Source: Microbacterium azadirachtae (GTDB lineage: Bacteria > Actinomycetota > Actinomycetes > Actinomycetales > Microbacteriaceae). From it: a stretch of DNA of 64,000 nucleotides. The stretch's first letter is position 1, and the number at the start of each line of letters is the position of its first letter. This document shows, one piece after another, positions 53,559-62,245 of this stretch. The translations under genes were made by a program, and so were the position numbers. Location of the stretch: the NCBI RefSeq assembly GCF_000956505.1, contig NZ_JYIX01000032.1, forward strand, positions 124,001 to 188,000, written 5' to 3'. The notes under the pieces were generated by a model, which had not been told where the DNA came from, did not search any database, and saw only the letters and a list, made by a program, of their open reading frames with translations.

Positions 53559-54719
53559 ATGAACGAACGCGCCACGACCGTCGAGGGGGTGCGGCGCACC
53601 AACCTCGCCGAGGTGCTGCGCCTCGTGCACCACTCGGGTCCTCGCTCGCGCGCGGTCATCACCGCCGAGACAGGGCTCAACCGCTCCACGGTCTCGGACC
53701 TGGTCGGTCGGCTGGTCGGGGCGGGGCTCGTCGTGGAGCACGAGCCGGATCCCACGCGGCGGGTGGGGCGTCCTTCCCCGGTGGTGGTGCCGAGCCCCGA
53801 CGTCGTCGCCATCGGGGTGAACCCCGAGATCGATGCGGTCGAGATCGGCGCCGTGTCACTGGGCGGCGCGGTGCGCGAGCGGGTGCGGATCCCCGTCGAG
53901 CGGCCGGATGTCGCGGACGTCGTCGAGATCGTCGCGCGCGTAGTGGAAGGCTGGCGCGCCGGCGCCCTCGAGGGCTGCCGCATCGAAGGCATCGGCGTCG
54001 CGGTGCCCGGCCTCGTGCGCGCGGCGGACGGCGAGGTGCGATTCGCGCCGCACCTCGAGTGGCGCGATGCCGACATCGCAGGGCCGCTCACCGCCGCGCT
54101 GGCTCTCGACGTGGTCGTGGGCAACGACGCCTCGCTCGGCGCCAGGGCGGAGCGCCTGTTCGGCGCCGCGCGGGAGCACGAGGACGTCGTGTACCTCAAC
54201 GGCGGCGCCAGCGGAATCGGCGGCGGACTCATCCTGCACGGCAGGCTCATCGGTGGCGTCGGCGGATACGCGGGCGAGTGGGGGCAGACCGAGGCGAGCG
54301 TGGCGGACGCCGCCGATCGACGCGCGGACGGCGGTGTGCTCGAGGACGAGGTGAACCGCGCGCGTCTCGTGACGGCCGCGGGCCTCGCCGCGCCGGACGA
54401 CGCCGAGCTCCGGGCGGCACTGTCCGCGTCCGACGACGGACCGGCGGCCACCGAGATCGGTCGGCAGCGTCGGATCCTCGCCGCGACCCTCGGCAACGCC
54501 GTGAACGTGCTGAACCCGGGAATGATCGTGCTGGGCGGATTCCTCGGGATCCTGCGGGAGCTGGATCCGGAGGCCTTCGACGAGGGGGTGCGCACGCGGG
54601 CGCTCGCCGCTTCGGCCGAGGGGCTGGAGATCTCCGCGGCGGCCCTCGGTGCGGACCGGCTGCTGATCGGAGCCGCCGACGCCGCCTTCGAACGACTGCT
54701 GGCGGATCCGCTGGGCTGA
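53559..54719 (+). CDS. ROK-family regulator with a degenerate zinc site
   Basis: This encodes 386 residues from ATG 53559. An N-terminal winged helix (NLAEVLRLVHHSGPRSRAVITAETGLNRSTVSDLVGRLV) precedes a ROK sugar-kinase-like domain (GIGVAVPGLV, VVGNDASLGARAERLFG, GGASGIGGGLILHG). In ROK proteins a His and CxCGxxGC cysteines bind zinc; here that region reads GEWGQTEASVADAADRRADGGVLEDEV and the whole protein has a single Cys, so the zinc site is gone. By position it is a XylR-type repressor of xylose genes; candidate operators are at 33470, 45126 and 46272. Confidence 0.88.
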   Translation: MNERATTVEGVRRTNLAEVLRLVHHSGPRSRAVITAETGLNRSTVSDLVGRLVGAGLVVEHEPDPTRRVGRPSPVVVPSPDVVAIGVNPEIDAVEIGAVSLGGAVRERVRIPVERPDVADVVEIVARVVEGWRAGALEGCRIEGIGVAVPGLVRAADGEVRFAPHLEWRDADIAGPLTAALALDVVVGNDASLGARAERLFGAAREHEDVVYLNGGASGIGGGLILHGRLIGGVGGYAGEWGQTEASVADAADRRADGGVLEDEVNRARLVTAAGLAAPDDAELRAALSASDDGPAATEIGRQRRILAATLGNAVNVLNPGMIVLGGFLGILRELDPEAFDEGVRTRALAASAEGLEISAAALGADRLLIGAADAAFERLLADPLG

Positions 54720-54740
54720 CCCCCGCCCACCCGCCGGCCC

Positions 54741-54822
54741 GCTCAGGTCGCACTCCGCCCGCTCAGGTCGCACTTTCTGCTGCCCCGGGGCGGTCGGCAG
54801 CGCCGAAAGTGCGACCTGAGCC
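54741..54822. repeat. Paired-word element, word CTCAGGTCGCACTTTC (type D, copy 1)
   Basis: GCTCAGGTCGCACT (54741) and GCTCAGGTCGCACTTTC (54761) are 20 bp apart; one inverted copy, GAAAGTGCGACCTGAGCC, is at 54805-54822. It lies between the converging ROK and GH51 genes and could end both messages. Confidence 0.8.
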
Positions 54823-54854
54823 GGTCGGTGTGGGCCGACCGGCTGGCGGGCGGT

Positions 54855-56390
54855 CTAGGCCCGCGCCACGTCGAGCTCCACTGCCGACCACGACAGCGCC
54901 GGCAGCGTCAGGCGCAGGGCGCCGTCGTCGAGGGCTACGCCGTGCAGCGGGCGCAGTCCCACGGCGTCGGGCGTCTCCTGCAGGTTCGCAGTGAAGCGGT
55001 CGCCTCCCTCGGGCACCGTGAGCACCTCGGCCGAGCGCACGCCCGTCGGCCGCAGGCCGTGCAGCTCCAGATCGACCGTCGCCTCGGACTCGAGCGAGCG
55101 GTTCGCGATGAACAGGGCGAGTCGCCCTGACTCCTCGTCCCAGGTGGCCACGGCATCGACCTCGTCGACGTCGCCGAACCGTGCGGTCGCGCCCTGCGTC
55201 GACGTGATCGCGAGGCGCATGATCCGTCCCTTCGCCATGCGCGCCATCCGCGCGAACGGCCAGAACGTCGTCTGCCGCCACGCCGGGCCGTTCTCCTCGG
55301 AGCGGATCGGGGCGATGACGTTGACGAGCTGCGCCTGGTTCGCGATCTTCACCCGGTCGCCGTGCCGGAGCAGGCTGTGCAGGAACGTGCCCACCACGAC
55401 CGCGTCGGTGACGTTGTAGGTGTCCTCGATGAGACGGGGGTGCTCCCGCCAGCCGGCTGCCGCGACCTCGCCCTCCTCGATGTCGTTGAAACGGTCGAAG
55501 TCCCACACGTTCCACTCGTCGAACGAGATGTCGACCTGCGTGGTGTGCTTGCCGGCGGCCTTCACCGCGTCGATCGTCGAGATCACGCCGTCGATGAACG
55601 TGTCCATCTCGACGCCCTCCGCGAGGAAGGACGCCGCGTCGCCGCTCTGCTCCCGGTAGTAGGCGTGCATCGAGATGTAGTCGACCTGGTCGTACGCGTG
55701 GGTGAGCACGGTGTGCTCCCAGGTGCCGAACGTCGGCATCTGCCGGTTCGAGGATCCGACCGCGACGAGCTCGATGGACGGATCGACGAGCTTCATCGCC
55801 TTGGCGGTCTCCTGGGCGAGGCGTCCGTACTCGTGCGCCGTCTTGTGCCCGATCTGCCATGGGCCGTCCAGCTCGTTTCCGAGGCACCACAGCTTGATCC
55901 CGAACGGGTCCTCCGCGCCGTTGCGGCGGCGCAGGTCCGACCAGTAGGTGCCGCCGGGATGGTTCGTGTACTCGACGAGCGCCCTGGCCTCCTCGACCCC
56001 GCGGGTGCCGAGGTTGATCGCCTCCATGACCTCGACGTCGGCTTCGCGCGACCAGTCCATGAACTCGTGCAGGCCGAATGCGTTCGTCTCGATCGTGTGC
56101 CAGGCCCCGTCCATCCGCACAGGGCGGTCGGCGACGGGGCCGACCCCGTCCTCCCAGCGGTAGCCCGACACGAAGTTGCCGCCGGGATAGCGCACGACGG
56201 TCGGGCCGAGCTCGCGCACGAGTTCGAGCACGTCGGTGCGGAAGCCGCGGGCGTCGGCCGCCGGGTGCTCCGGCTCGTAGATGCCGGTGTAGACGCAACG
56301 GCCCATGTGCTCGACGAACTGGCCGAACAGGCGCCGCGGGACGTCGGCGATCGTGAAATCGCGATCGAGCGTGATGCGGGCGTGGGTCAT
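54855..56390 (-). CDS. abfA: GH51 alpha-L-arabinofuranosidase
   Basis: This encodes 511 residues with acid/base Glu173 (CLGNELDGPWQ) and nucleophile Glu292 (DISFDEWNVW), and the RYPGGNFVSGYRWEDGVGP and HAYYR loops of family 51. A C-terminal beta-sandwich begins around residue 400. It releases L-arabinofuranose from arabinoxylan or arabinan oligosaccharides. No signal peptide. It lies 19 nt behind the second permease of the module with GAAAGGATCC as ribosome-binding site, so it is the last gene of the importer operon. Confidence 0.95.
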   Translation of the reverse strand: MTHARITLDRDFTIADVPRRLFGQFVEHMGRCVYTGIYEPEHPAADARGFRTDVLELVRELGPTVVRYPGGNFVSGYRWEDGVGPVADRPVRMDGAWHTIETNAFGLHEFMDWSREADVEVMEAINLGTRGVEEARALVEYTNHPGGTYWSDLRRRNGAEDPFGIKLWCLGNELDGPWQIGHKTAHEYGRLAQETAKAMKLVDPSIELVAVGSSNRQMPTFGTWEHTVLTHAYDQVDYISMHAYYREQSGDAASFLAEGVEMDTFIDGVISTIDAVKAAGKHTTQVDISFDEWNVWDFDRFNDIEEGEVAAAGWREHPRLIEDTYNVTDAVVVGTFLHSLLRHGDRVKIANQAQLVNVIAPIRSEENGPAWRQTTFWPFARMARMAKGRIMRLAITSTQGATARFGDVDEVDAVATWDEESGRLALFIANRSLESEATVDLELHGLRPTGVRSAEVLTVPEGGDRFTANLQETPDAVGLRPLHGVALDDGALRLTLPALSWSAVELDVARA

Positions 56391-56409
56391 GAGGATCCTT
56401 TCGGGTGGG

Positions 56410-57300
56410 TCACTGACCGCCGAAGCCGCTGGTCGCGACTCCCTTGACGATCTGCTTCTGGAAGATGAGGAACACGATGATGAGCGGAAGAGCGGCGAGC
56501 ACGGCCTGGGCCATGACCTGGGCGTACTGCACGCCGTAGGCGCTGATGACGGTCTGCAGGCCGACCGGCAGCGTCATCAGGCCGGTGTCGTTGATGACGA
56601 GGAAGGGCCACAGGAAGTTGTTCCACGCGCCGATGAATACGAAGATCGCGACGGAGGCGAGGATCGGGCGACTGAGCGGGAGGACGATCGACCAGAAGAC
56701 GCGGAACCTGCTCGCGCCGTCCACGCGCGCCGCGTCCTCGAGCTCGATCGGGATCGCGTCGAAGAACCTCTTCAGGATGAACACCATCGCCGGCGCGACG
56801 ACCTGCGGCAGGATCAGGCCCCAGTGCGTGTCGACCAGACCCAGCGCCAGCATCTCGTAGAACAGAGGGATGATCAGCACCTGCGGCGGCACGACGATCG
56901 CAGCGATGATGACGACGAACAGCCACTTCCTTCCGCGGAAGTCGAGCCGGGAGAACGCGTAGGCGGCGAGGGCCGAGATCGCGACCGTGATCACGGTCAC
57001 GGTGGTCGCGGTCCACAGGCTGTTCCACGCCCAGAGGTAGACGTTGCCCTGCGAGAGGATCGCGGTGAACGCCTGCACCGTCGGCCCGCTCGCACCGATC
57101 CAGCCGGCGTCGCCGGAGGCGGCATCGGTCTCCGTCTTGAACGCGGTGGCGACCGCCCACAGGAACGGCAGCAGCCAGCCGACGGCGAGGATCAGCAGCA
57201 CCGCGAACGCGAGCACGGTGAGGACGGTGAATCGACGGCCGACCGGCCGACGGACGCGCGGAGCGCCGGGGGCGATGAGGGTGCGGGTCGCGGTGGTCAT
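56410..57300 (-). CDS. ABC sugar importer permease 2, module 3
   Basis: This encodes 296 residues with six helices and the EAA motif LEDAARVDGASRFRVFWSIVLPLSRP, MalG type. ATG 57300 overlaps the first permease stop by 4 nt. It completes the importer for arabinose-containing oligosaccharides; as in the other modules no ATPase is encoded nearby. Confidence 0.93.
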   Translation of the reverse strand: MTTATRTLIAPGAPRVRRPVGRRFTVLTVLAFAVLLILAVGWLLPFLWAVATAFKTETDAASGDAGWIGASGPTVQAFTAILSQGNVYLWAWNSLWTATTVTVITVAISALAAYAFSRLDFRGRKWLFVVIIAAIVVPPQVLIIPLFYEMLALGLVDTHWGLILPQVVAPAMVFILKRFFDAIPIELEDAARVDGASRFRVFWSIVLPLSRPILASVAIFVFIGAWNNFLWPFLVINDTGLMTLPVGLQTVISAYGVQYAQVMAQAVLAALPLIIVFLIFQKQIVKGVATSGFGGQ

Positions 57301-58250
57301 CGGGCGTCCTTCCTCCGACGGGTGATCAGCGCCTGCACGACGCCGAGGATGATGATGATCGCGAAGAACACGTACGAGATCGCGGCGGAGTAGCCGAACC
57401 GGTATCCGACGAAGCCGGTCTCGTAGATGTACTGCACGATCGAGCGGGTGGTGTCGCTGGAGAGGCCGCCGAGCATCTGGTACGCCTGGTCGAACAGCTT
57501 GAGCGACGCGAGGATCTGCAGCAGGCCGATGAGGGTGGTCGCCGGTCCCAGCTGGGGAAGCGTGATCGAGGTGAACTGCCGCCAGCCGCCCGCGCCGTCC
57601 AACGAGGCCGCCTCGTACTGCTGCTGCGGGATGTTCTGCAGGGCGGCGAGGTAGAGCAGGAAGTTGAAGCCGACCGTCCACCACACGGTCGCCATGACGA
57701 TCGCGAGCATGTTGATCGTCGGATCCTGCAGCCAGGCGATCGGCTCGAGACCGAAGGCCTTGAGCACGTTGTTCGCCGCGCCGATCTGCGGGTTGAAGAT
57801 CCAGATCCAGACCTGCGAGATCACGGTGGAGGCCAGCAGGTACGGCATGAAGAACGACAGCCGCCACAGCCACTGGCCCGGCAGGCCGCGGTCGACGAGC
57901 ACGGCCATGAGCAGGGCGATGACGACGAGAGGGATCGTGGACAGCAGCGTGAACCACACCGTGTTGCCGAACGAGCCCCACATCACCGGGTCGGTGAGGG
58001 CTTCGAGATAGTTCGCGAATCCGACGAAGCCGCCGCCCGATCCGGTGAGGGACTGGTCGGTGAAGCTCAGGTAGAGGCCGTGCAGGATCGGCCAGGCCAG
58101 GAACAGCGCGAACGCGATGAGGAAGGGGGCGAGGAAGGCCCAGCCGATCAACTGTTCGCCGCTGCGGGATCCACCTGCATGTCGGCGCGCGGCACGGGTC
58201 GCGGCGCTGCCGGTGACGATGGTCGTGGTGGTGGGTGCCGCGGCGGTCAT
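57297..58250 (-). CDS. ABC sugar importer permease 1, module 3
   Basis: This encodes 317 residues from ATG 58250, with a Thr/Ala-rich N-terminus, six helices and the EAA motif YEAASLDGAGGWRQFTSITLPQLGP, MalF type. It overlaps the binding-protein stop by 4 nt (ATGA) and the next permease by 4 nt, so all of module 3 is translationally linked. Confidence 0.93.
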   Translation of the reverse strand: MTAAAPTTTTIVTGSAATRAARRHAGGSRSGEQLIGWAFLAPFLIAFALFLAWPILHGLYLSFTDQSLTGSGGGFVGFANYLEALTDPVMWGSFGNTVWFTLLSTIPLVVIALLMAVLVDRGLPGQWLWRLSFFMPYLLASTVISQVWIWIFNPQIGAANNVLKAFGLEPIAWLQDPTINMLAIVMATVWWTVGFNFLLYLAALQNIPQQQYEAASLDGAGGWRQFTSITLPQLGPATTLIGLLQILASLKLFDQAYQMLGGLSSDTTRSIVQYIYETGFVGYRFGYSAAISYVFFAIIIILGVVQALITRRRKDAR

Positions 58251-59578
58251 CTCCGTGCTCCTTCCGGATCGGCCGGATTGGGTTGGCTGAGGAAGCGCTT
58301 CACCGCGTCCTGGAATCGGTCGACGGCGGCCGCGGGGTCGCTGCCGCCGAGAAGCGCGGGCTGCGCGGCGGCGCCGAACTGACCCTGGAAGTTGGATCCG
58401 GATCCGGTGAACCACGCCGGTGGGTCGTACCGCACATGCTGCGCGGCCTCGGCGTAGTGCGCCTGCGGGAGGAGCTTCGCGTAGCGCGCGGACTCCGTGA
58501 CCGGCAGGTAGGCGGGGATGTGGCCGGCCTCGGCCCAGCCGAAGGATCCTTTCGGCATGTCGGCCGCGAACCGGTGCGCGAGATCGCGGCTCGTCGCATC
58601 GGGCCGGGACTGGTGCGGCAGCACGAACGAGTGCGAGTCCGCGTAGGCGGTGGGGGTGCCGAACACCGCGGGGATCATGGCGATGTCGAACGGGATCTTG
58701 GCGGCCTGCACCGTGCGCAGCTCCCACACGCCGCTGAGGAACATGCCGCTCTTACCGGTCGTGAACTCGGCCACGGCCGTGCCGTAGTCGGCCTGCTTGG
58801 CCGCGCGCTTGCCGTCCAGCAGCTTCTGCATGAACTCGAGCGAGGCGACGGCGGCGTCCTTGTCGATCACGGCCGGACCGCCCTGCGGCATCTCCATCTC
58901 GATGCCGTGCTGCGTGTACAGCGTGTAGAAGAGCCGCCACATCTGGGAGCCGTCGCCGAGGTAGCCGTAGGAGAGCCCGTGCCCGCCGGTGACGCCGGCG
59001 ATCGCATCGACCATGGCGAGGAAGTCCTCGGGGCTGGTCGCCTCTTTCAGGCGGCCGTCCTCGAGGACGCCGGCCTTCTCGCAGACCTCGGTGTTGTACA
59101 TGAGCACGAAGGGGTGCGCGTCCAGGGCGATGCTGAGGCGCCTGCCGTCGACGTCGCCCTTCTTCCAGATCGGATTCGGGAACGAGGACGCATCCACCCC
59201 GAGCTCTGCGAGCCGGTCGGTGTCCCACGCGTCGAGCAGGCCGCCCGGCGCCCAGCCGAGCACCCGGGTCGCGTGCATGATGGCGACATCGGGCGCGCGG
59301 CCGCCAGCCGCCGCCATGGCGAGCTTCGTGTAGTAGGGCGTGCCCCAGGCGAGCACGGTGGGGCGGATGCGATACGCGGACTGGGCCTTGTTCACGCCGT
59401 CCAGCAGGCCCGACATCGTGACACCGTCGCCGCCGGAGAGCAGATGCCAGAACTGCAGCGTGCGGGGGCCGGATGCGGCCGCGGCGGACGGAGCGCAGCC
59501 GGCGAGCAGGGTCGCGCCTGCGGTGAGGCCCGCGGCGCCGAGGAACTGCCGGCGGTTCAGATCGAGAGGTGGTGTCAT
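58247..59578 (-). CDS. ABC importer sugar-binding lipoprotein with Tat signal, module 3
   Basis: The start is placed at ATG 59578 because GAAGGAG lies 6-12 nt upstream; a GTG two codons earlier would abut that site. The 443-residue product opens with a twin-arginine motif (LNRRQFLGAAG) and a lipobox LAGC (Cys28), so it may be exported folded by Tat, unlike the other two binding proteins. The core is CUT1-like (LQFWHLLSGGDGVTMSGLLDG, APDVAIMHATRVLGW, KGDVDGRRLSIALDAHPFVLMYN). The ligand is inferred to be an arabino-oligosaccharide from the GH51 gene. Confidence 0.9.
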   Translation of the reverse strand: MTPPLDLNRRQFLGAAGLTAGATLLAGCAPSAAAASGPRTLQFWHLLSGGDGVTMSGLLDGVNKAQSAYRIRPTVLAWGTPYYTKLAMAAAGGRAPDVAIMHATRVLGWAPGGLLDAWDTDRLAELGVDASSFPNPIWKKGDVDGRRLSIALDAHPFVLMYNTEVCEKAGVLEDGRLKEATSPEDFLAMVDAIAGVTGGHGLSYGYLGDGSQMWRLFYTLYTQHGIEMEMPQGGPAVIDKDAAVASLEFMQKLLDGKRAAKQADYGTAVAEFTTGKSGMFLSGVWELRTVQAAKIPFDIAMIPAVFGTPTAYADSHSFVLPHQSRPDATSRDLAHRFAADMPKGSFGWAEAGHIPAYLPVTESARYAKLLPQAHYAEAAQHVRYDPPAWFTGSGSNFQGQFGAAAQPALLGGSDPAAAVDRFQDAVKRFLSQPNPADPEGARR

Positions 59579-59617
59579 CGTCACTCCTTCGTGGACGATC
59601 GGGGGATGCCGACATCA

Positions 59618-59630
59618 TTACATCGATGAA
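59618..59630. promoter_or_regulatory. LacI-type operator, module 3 (copy 1)
   Basis: TTACATCGATGAA has an ATCGAT centre and lies 40 nt before the binding-protein start. Its reverse complement matches the site at 60794. Confidence 0.65.
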
Positions 59631-59703
59631 ATCAGATGCGCAAGGGTGTTCTGAGACCGGTCACGGCGGCGGGATCGCAAGACGTTCCGACGGATGACGT
59701 CGT

Positions 59704-60750
59704 TCAGTGCCCCTGGTTCCAGCCGCGTGGCGCGGCGGCGGTGCTGGCCCGTTCGACGAGCCGATGCGGCACCGTGATCGACCGAGGCGTCCCCCCAGGA
59801 TCGGCGATCCGCTCGGCGAGCAGATCGACGGCGGAGCCTGCGAACGCGGCGCGGTCGATCTGCACGGTGGACAGCGCCGGCTCCGTGAAGCGAGAGAGCT
59901 CCACGTCGTCGAATCCGGTGACCAGCACGTCGTCGGGCACCCTGATGCCGCGACCGTGCAGCACATGCAGGGCGCCGGCCGCGAGAGAGTCCGTGAAGCC
60001 GAGGACGGCGTCGAACGGTATCCCGCGGGAGAGCAGCTCTGTGGTTGCCGCGGCTCCTCCAGCGATCGTCCAGTCCGCGTGGTTGACGGTCAGGCGAGGA
60101 TCCGCGGGGAGGCCGGCTTCCGCCAGCGCCTGGCGCACGCCCTGCAGGCGGAGCCGGCTCGTGGCGGTCGCGATCGCGTGCCGATCGTCTCCGCCGATCA
60201 CCGCGATGCGGCGGGCGCCGCGTGCGATCACGTGCCTTGCCATGTCCGCCGCTCCTGCCACGCTGTCGATGCCGACGTGGTCGGCGAGCTGCTGCTCGAC
60301 CTCGCCGATCAGGACGACGGGCAGCTGCCGGTCCTCGTCCGTGAGGGCGCTGTCCTCCAGGCGGATCGGGTTCAGGATCAAACCGTCCACGAGGTGCGTG
60401 CGGGCGCGGGAGAGCAGCTCGCGTTCGCGGCGCGGTTCGGCACCGGTCTGTTCGACCTGCACCGCGAAGCCCTTGAGGCGCGCCGCCTGCACGATGTGGT
60501 CGAGCAGTTCGGCCGAGAATGACGTGGCCAGGTACGGCAGGGCGAGCGCGATCACCCCGGAGCGTCCGTTGCGCAGGCTCCGCGCGCTGAGGTTGGGCAC
60601 GAAGTCGAGCTTGCGCATCGCGTCCTCGACCCGCTCACGGGTGTCTTCGCGCACGAAGACAGCGCCGGTGACGACGTTCGACACGGTCTTCGTCGAGACG
60701 CCGGCCAGCGATGCGACGTCGCGCATCGTCGCGCGCGTGCTGCCTCCCAT
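59704..60750 (-). CDS. LacI-family regulator of the arabino-oligosaccharide module
   Basis: This encodes 348 residues. Helix-turn-helix: TMRDVASLAGVSTKTVSNVVTGAVFVREDTRERV, then the hinge NLSARSLRNGRSG and a sugar-binding core (VIALALPYLATSFSAELLDHIV, VLVTGFDDVELSRFTEPALSTVQID). It lies upstream of and in line with the importer operon, and divergent from the alditol oxidase gene. Two ATCGAT-centred sites flank it. A TAGGCT hexamer 6 nt before the ATG predicts a leaderless mRNA. Confidence 0.93.
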   Translation of the reverse strand: MGGSTRATMRDVASLAGVSTKTVSNVVTGAVFVREDTRERVEDAMRKLDFVPNLSARSLRNGRSGVIALALPYLATSFSAELLDHIVQAARLKGFAVQVEQTGAEPRRERELLSRARTHLVDGLILNPIRLEDSALTDEDRQLPVVLIGEVEQQLADHVGIDSVAGAADMARHVIARGARRIAVIGGDDRHAIATATSRLRLQGVRQALAEAGLPADPRLTVNHADWTIAGGAAATTELLSRGIPFDAVLGFTDSLAAGALHVLHGRGIRVPDDVLVTGFDDVELSRFTEPALSTVQIDRAAFAGSAVDLLAERIADPGGTPRSITVPHRLVERASTAAAPRGWNQGH

Positions 60751-60756
60751 GCGCTC

Positions 60757-60762
60757 AGCCTA
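60757..60762 (-). promoter_or_regulatory. -10 hexamer TAGGCT, predicted leaderless start
   Basis: TAGGCT ends 6 nt before the ATG at 60750 of the module 3 lacI-type gene; no ribosome-binding site is seen. Confidence 0.45.
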
Positions 60763-60793
60763 TGCCGTGCAGTTCGTCTCCGTGCCGCGGATG

Positions 60794-60807
60794 TTCTATC
60801 GATGTAA
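60794..60807. promoter_or_regulatory. LacI-type operator, module 3 (copy 2)
   Basis: TTCTATCGATGTAA is the reverse complement of TTACATCGATAGAA and so matches the site at 59618. It sits 5 nt upstream of the TATGAT -10 of the alditol oxidase gene, in the spacer, where a repressor would block polymerase. Confidence 0.65.
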
Positions 60808-60812
60808 CCGCC

Positions 60813-60818
60813 TATGAT
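60813..60818 (+). promoter_or_regulatory. -10 hexamer TATGAT, predicted leaderless start
   Basis: TATGAT is close to consensus and ends 6 nt before the ATG at 60825. The LacI-type site lies just upstream. Confidence 0.6.
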
Positions 60819-60824
60819 GTGGCG

Positions 60825-62072
60825 ATGACCATCGGGACGAACTGGGCGGGCAACCTGCACTACGCCGCGGCGGGGATCGCTCATCCGCGCAGCCGCGAGG
60901 AACTGCACGACGTCCTCTCGTCGCCGGGAGGACTGCGCCCGCTCGGATCGCGGCACAGCTTCAACACCATCGCCGACACCACCGGCACGCTCGTCGACCT
61001 CTCCGCGATGCCGGCCGTGATCGAGCAGGCGGCGCCGGACGCGGTTCGCGTCTCCGGGGGGATGCGCTACGGCGAACTCGGCGCCGAACTGCACCGCCGC
61101 GGGCTCGCGCTCGCGAACCTCGCTTCGCTCCCGCACATCTCGGTCGCGGGTGCGGTCTCCACGGGGACCCACGGTTCGGGTGACCGGATCGGCTCTCTGG
61201 CCGCCGCGGTGCGCGCGGTCACGATCGCGGGTCCCGACGGCGAACGCGCCTTCCGTCGCGGGGATGCGGACTTCGCGGGCGCGATCGTCTCTCTGGGCGC
61301 CCTCGGCGTGATGGTCGAGCTGGAGCTCGACGTGGAGCCGACGTACGAGGTGGCGCAGACGGTGCACGAGGGGCCGCGGTGGGATGACGTGCTCGCCGAG
61401 TTCGACCGGGTCACCGCACTCGGCACGAGTGTCAGCGTGTTCAGCCGCTGGGTCGACCGCGAGCGCGCCGACCAGCTCTGGGTCAAGAATCGCGTTGGCG
61501 GCTCCGCTCTCGACCAGGCGCTGCTGGACAGGCTCGGCGCGACCCCCGCCACGGTGCAGCGGCATCCGATCCTCGGCGCCCCTGCCGAGGCCTGCACTCC
61601 GCAGCTCGGGGAGTCCGGCCCGTGGCACGAGCGCCTGCCGCATTTCCGGCTGGACTTCACGCCATCCGCCGGGGAGGAGCTGCAGAGCGAGTACCTCGTT
61701 CCGCGTCGCGACGCGGTCCGCGCGCTCGAGGCGATCCGCGAGCTCGCCGACCGGATCGCCCCGCTGCTCCTCGTGAACGAGGTCCGCACAGTCGCCGCCG
61801 ACGACCTCTGGCTGAGCCCGTCGTACGGCGAAGGCGCGGTGGCGCTGCATTTCACCTGGCGTCGGGACCAGCCCGCGGTCGAGGCGCTGCTGCCCGAGAT
61901 CGAGGCGGCGCTCCCCGACACCGCACGTCCGCACTGGGGCAAGCTGTCGAGGCTGGATCCCGGGGAGATCCGCCGCCGCTTCCCTCGGTGGAGCGACTTC
62001 GCCGCACTCGCGGCGCGGATGGATCCGGCCGCCCGGTTCCGCAACGCGTACCTGGAGCGCCTCGGCCTCTAG
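60825..62072 (+). CDS. FAD-dependent alditol oxidase (xylitol oxidase type)
   Basis: This encodes 415 residues. The VAO/PCMH FAD-binding domain includes GLRPLGSRHSFNTIADT, where His44 is in the place of the covalent flavin His of AldO, and HISVAGAVSTGTHGSG. The C-terminal ALO domain ends RPHWGKLSRLDPGEIRRRFPRWSDF ... RFRNAYLERLGL. AldO enzymes oxidise xylitol, sorbitol or arabitol at C1 to the aldose with release of H2O2. Shared LacI-type sites tie it to the arabinose module; it might recover pentitols. Substrate not certain: sugar-lactone oxidases are close relatives. Confidence 0.87.
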   Translation: MTIGTNWAGNLHYAAAGIAHPRSREELHDVLSSPGGLRPLGSRHSFNTIADTTGTLVDLSAMPAVIEQAAPDAVRVSGGMRYGELGAELHRRGLALANLASLPHISVAGAVSTGTHGSGDRIGSLAAAVRAVTIAGPDGERAFRRGDADFAGAIVSLGALGVMVELELDVEPTYEVAQTVHEGPRWDDVLAEFDRVTALGTSVSVFSRWVDRERADQLWVKNRVGGSALDQALLDRLGATPATVQRHPILGAPAEACTPQLGESGPWHERLPHFRLDFTPSAGEELQSEYLVPRRDAVRALEAIRELADRIAPLLLVNEVRTVAADDLWLSPSYGEGAVALHFTWRRDQPAVEALLPEIEAALPDTARPHWGKLSRLDPGEIRRRFPRWSDFAALAARMDPAARFRNAYLERLGL

Positions 62073-62114
62073 CGCCCGCCTTGCCCCTGGGCGGCGGTGG
62101 GTGCGCGCTGACGG

Positions 62115-62196
62115 GCTCAGGTCGCACTTTCGGCTGTTCAGGAGCCCCCGAACGAGCATGAATCGCGACCTGAAACGGAGGATTGCGACCTGAAGC
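62115..62196. repeat. Paired-word element, word CTCAGGTCGCACTTTC (type D, copy 2)
   Basis: One direct word, GCTCAGGTCGCACTTTC (62115-62131), is followed by two inverted words with GCGACCTGA starting at 62165 and 62185, exactly 20 bp apart. It lies after the alditol oxidase stop and before a lacI-type gene. Confidence 0.8.
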
Positions 62197-62232
62197 GCTC
62201 GCGGAGCCCGTGGCGGGGGGCGTGCCGGGCCG

Positions 62233-62238
62233 TACACT
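62233..62238 (+). promoter_or_regulatory. -10 hexamer TACACT, predicted leaderless start
   Basis: TACACT ends 7 nt before the GTG at 62246, without a ribosome-binding site. Confidence 0.5.
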
Positions 62239-62245
62239 CGCAGGC

